From Deltaproteobacteria bacterium (GTDB lineage: Bacteria; UBA10199; JACPAL01; JACOUP01): a stretch of 64,000 bases of DNA. Every line of letters begins with the position of its first letter. Positions within the stretch are counted from its first letter, which is position 1. The DNA lies in NCBI GenBank assembly GCA_016177765.1, contig JACOUP010000008.1, positions 1 through 64,000 on the forward strand. The letters are read 5' to 3'. The position numbers and the translations under genes are program-made. The notes beneath the pieces were generated by a model. The model was not told where the DNA came from. It worked only from the letters and a program-made list of their open reading frames with translations, and ran no database searches. Below, piece after piece: positions 62,813-64,000 of the stretch.

Positions 62813-63999
62813 CCCTTCCAGAGTTGGTTTTGGATATTCTTCTTGATAATCTCGACCGCCGGCTGGTCAAAGGGATTGATCCCCCAGAGTTCACCGGCAT
62901 AAACGGTTTCCACTTCGGAGGAAAACAATAGCTGACCCAGCGTAAAAGCATTTAAAACGGGCAGACGGTAACTTAAATTCGGCCTTTTTTCCCCTGTCAA
63001 GGCATCGATTGTCGCCTTTTCCTCGATTTTTAAGAGCTCTCGCAGACCAACTTTCGCAAGCTGGCGCCCTTCCACACCCAAAGATGGCGGAGATTCCGGG
63101 ATCGGCAGGGATTCTCCCTTTTCGACCGTCACAAAATTAATCACCTTGTCATCTGGTCCTTCGAGATAAAGCTGGAGTTGTGAATGTTGATCCCTAACCC
63201 CTGTCGCGGCGACAGGGGTCGAACCGGCATTGACCTTTTTACCCCCCAACGAATACCTCTTTCCCAAACTCTCCGCCCAAAGCTGGCCAAACCAATCCCC
63301 ATACTTTCGGAGTCCCTCGGCATAGGTCATCATGACGCGAATCCGCCTTTTTTTTCTCGTCGCAAAAAGATAGTGAATAATCGCAGACAGGATCGCCGGG
63401 TTCTGTGCCAGATCCCTCTTCCGAACCCGCTCCTCCATCCTTCTGGCTCCAGCGAGCAATTCCTGAACATCCACCCCAAAACAGGCGGCAGGGAAAAGAC
63501 CCGCCGCAGTCAGTACAGAGAAACGCCCGCCAACTCCCGGTGGGATGGCAAACGATTCCAGTTTTTCCTCGGTCGCCATCTTCCGAAGAGGCCCGCTGAA
63601 CGGATCCGTAATCAGGACCACATGGCGGCGATAGCCGATCCCCAGCTTGTCTTTCAAGAACTTTCTTAAAACCAAAAGGGTCGCTAGTGATTCGAAGGTC
63701 TTTCCTGATTTACTCACAACGATCAGACAGGTCTTACGCGGCTCCAGTTCTTCCAGCATCTGTTGGATCCGGTCTGAATCCAAATGGTCAATCAGGTAAA
63801 ATTTCTTTTTCTTGTGAGAGGCGCCTAAAGCGGCCTGGAGGGTTTCAGCACCCAGTGAAGAGCCTCCAATACCGATCAAGATAAAATGATCGAACTCTTT
63901 CCTCTTGGCCTCGGCCGATTTGACGATACGGCCTGATTCTTCCTCATTAAAGGGAAGATCCCAAAAGGGGAGTTGGCCCAGATGTCTTAAATTGACAAG
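62809..63999 (-). CDS. pgi: glucose-6-phosphate isomerase, C-terminal part (cut by window edge)
   Basis: The glycolytic enzyme interconverting glucose-6-P and fructose-6-P. The frame stays open to the right edge, so the first part of the gene lies beyond the window; about 396 codons are seen. Signatures are LIGIGGSSLGAETL (substrate phosphate region), VVSKSGKTFES (SIS-type phosphate loop), and GVRDQHSQLQLYLEGP with the conserved His. The last ~20 residues contain the family segment ELWGINPFDQPAVE. The TTG at 63879 is an internal codon, not the start. It converges with the acyltransferase gene (4-nt overlap of stops). Confidence 0.95.
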   Translation of the reverse strand, partial: LVNLRHLGQLPFWDLPFNEEESGRIVKSAEAKRKEFDHFILIGIGGSSLGAETLQAALGASHKKKKFYLIDHLDSDRIQQMLEELEPRKTCLIVVSKSGKTFESLATLLVLRKFLKDKLGIGYRRHVVLITDPFSGPLRKMATEEKLESFAIPPGVGGRFSVLTAAGLFPAACFGVDVQELLAGARRMEERVRKRDLAQNPAILSAIIHYLFATRKKRRIRVMMTYAEGLRKYGDWFGQLWAESLGKRYSLGGKKVNAGSTPVAATGVRDQHSQLQLYLEGPDDKVINFVTVEKGESLPIPESPPSLGVEGRQLAKVGLRELLKIEEKATIDALTGEKRPNLSYRLPVLNAFTLGQLLFSSEVETVYAGELWGINPFDQPAVEIIKKNIQNQLWKG

Positions 64000-64000
64000 C

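Noticed and set aside
63879-63879. Start codon of pgi at 63879
   Set aside because: The TTG lies in the middle of the conserved ILIGIGGSS strand, and the frame continues open to the window edge; the true start is outside.

Overview
The window is chromosomal DNA from an uncultured-type, deltaproteobacterium-like Gram-negative. This rests on the 16S 5' half, the zapA / 6S RNA / 5-formyl-THF cyclo-ligase order known from proteobacteria, an Mla-type lipid transport operon, a Tat system, several lipoproteins and outer-membrane proteins, and a propionyl-CoA / fatty-acid oxidation gene set. No phage or transposase gene is visible. Species-level placement is not possible from the sequence alone.

Layout. 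1-951: the 5' part of a 16S rRNA gene running off the left edge, with its leader, boxA and promoters. 952-8988 (minus): tyrS, a YmdB-type phosphoesterase, rny, 5-FTHF cyclo-ligase, 6S RNA, zapA, a processive GT2 glycosyltransferase and a short RNase R-like exonuclease. 9061-15418 (plus): an acidic zinc-ribbon protein, tRNA-Leu(CAG), and a small Cys-rich protein followed by a CusCBA-type Cu/Ag efflux operon. 15518-23124: a Cys-rich lipoprotein, a CaCA exchanger joined to glutamate dehydrogenase, a divergent membrane pyrophosphatase and a Pro-rich lipoprotein. 23242-26746: PBP1A, tatA, tatC. 26743-35282: methylmalonyl-CoA mutase large subunit, biotin carrier and biotin carboxylase, carboxyltransferase and a thioesterase, interrupted by DoxX, an aldo/keto reductase and an SNase-lamin-tail protein. 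35354-43188: a FadF-like membrane Fe-S oxidoreductase, acyl-CoA dehydrogenase and EtfAB, with an accessory patch (37253-39480) holding a cyclase-like cargo gene and an MNT-HEPN toxin-antitoxin pair. 43242-50659: a phosphodiesterase, an mlaE-F-D-tolC-mlaC operon and alr. 50734-55182: an MBL hydrolase and a TPP-riboswitch-controlled thiSGHC operon. 55169-62812: secreted repeat proteins, a beta-barrel protein, an NAD-dependent epimerase and a PlsC-like acyltransferase. 62809-end: pgi, cut by the window edge.

How the genes work together. FadF-like protein, EtfAB, acyl-CoA dehydrogenase, thioesterase, the biotin-dependent carboxylase subunits and methylmalonyl-CoA mutase form a plausible route for oxidising fatty acids, including odd-chain and propionyl units, and passing electrons to a quinone. 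The Cus-type operon exports Cu(I)/Ag(I). The Mla-like operon moves lipids across the envelope.

Most unusual features. (1) A 32-bp perfect direct repeat copies the 3' end of the FadF-like gene and brackets a 1.2-kb cassette with one cyclase-like gene. (2) At least three families of small palindromes are scattered through the window and often lie in frame inside conserved genes: a GTAGGGGC...GCCCCTAC family, a 15-bp GGGTGAAGCACCC hairpin unit that expands in tandem, and a GCGTTGAGGGGGAGG element. They supply codons, a possible start site and stop codons. (3) Many promoters place the -10 box only 6-12 nt before the start codon, with no Shine-Dalgarno sequence, which suggests leaderless or near-leaderless mRNAs.
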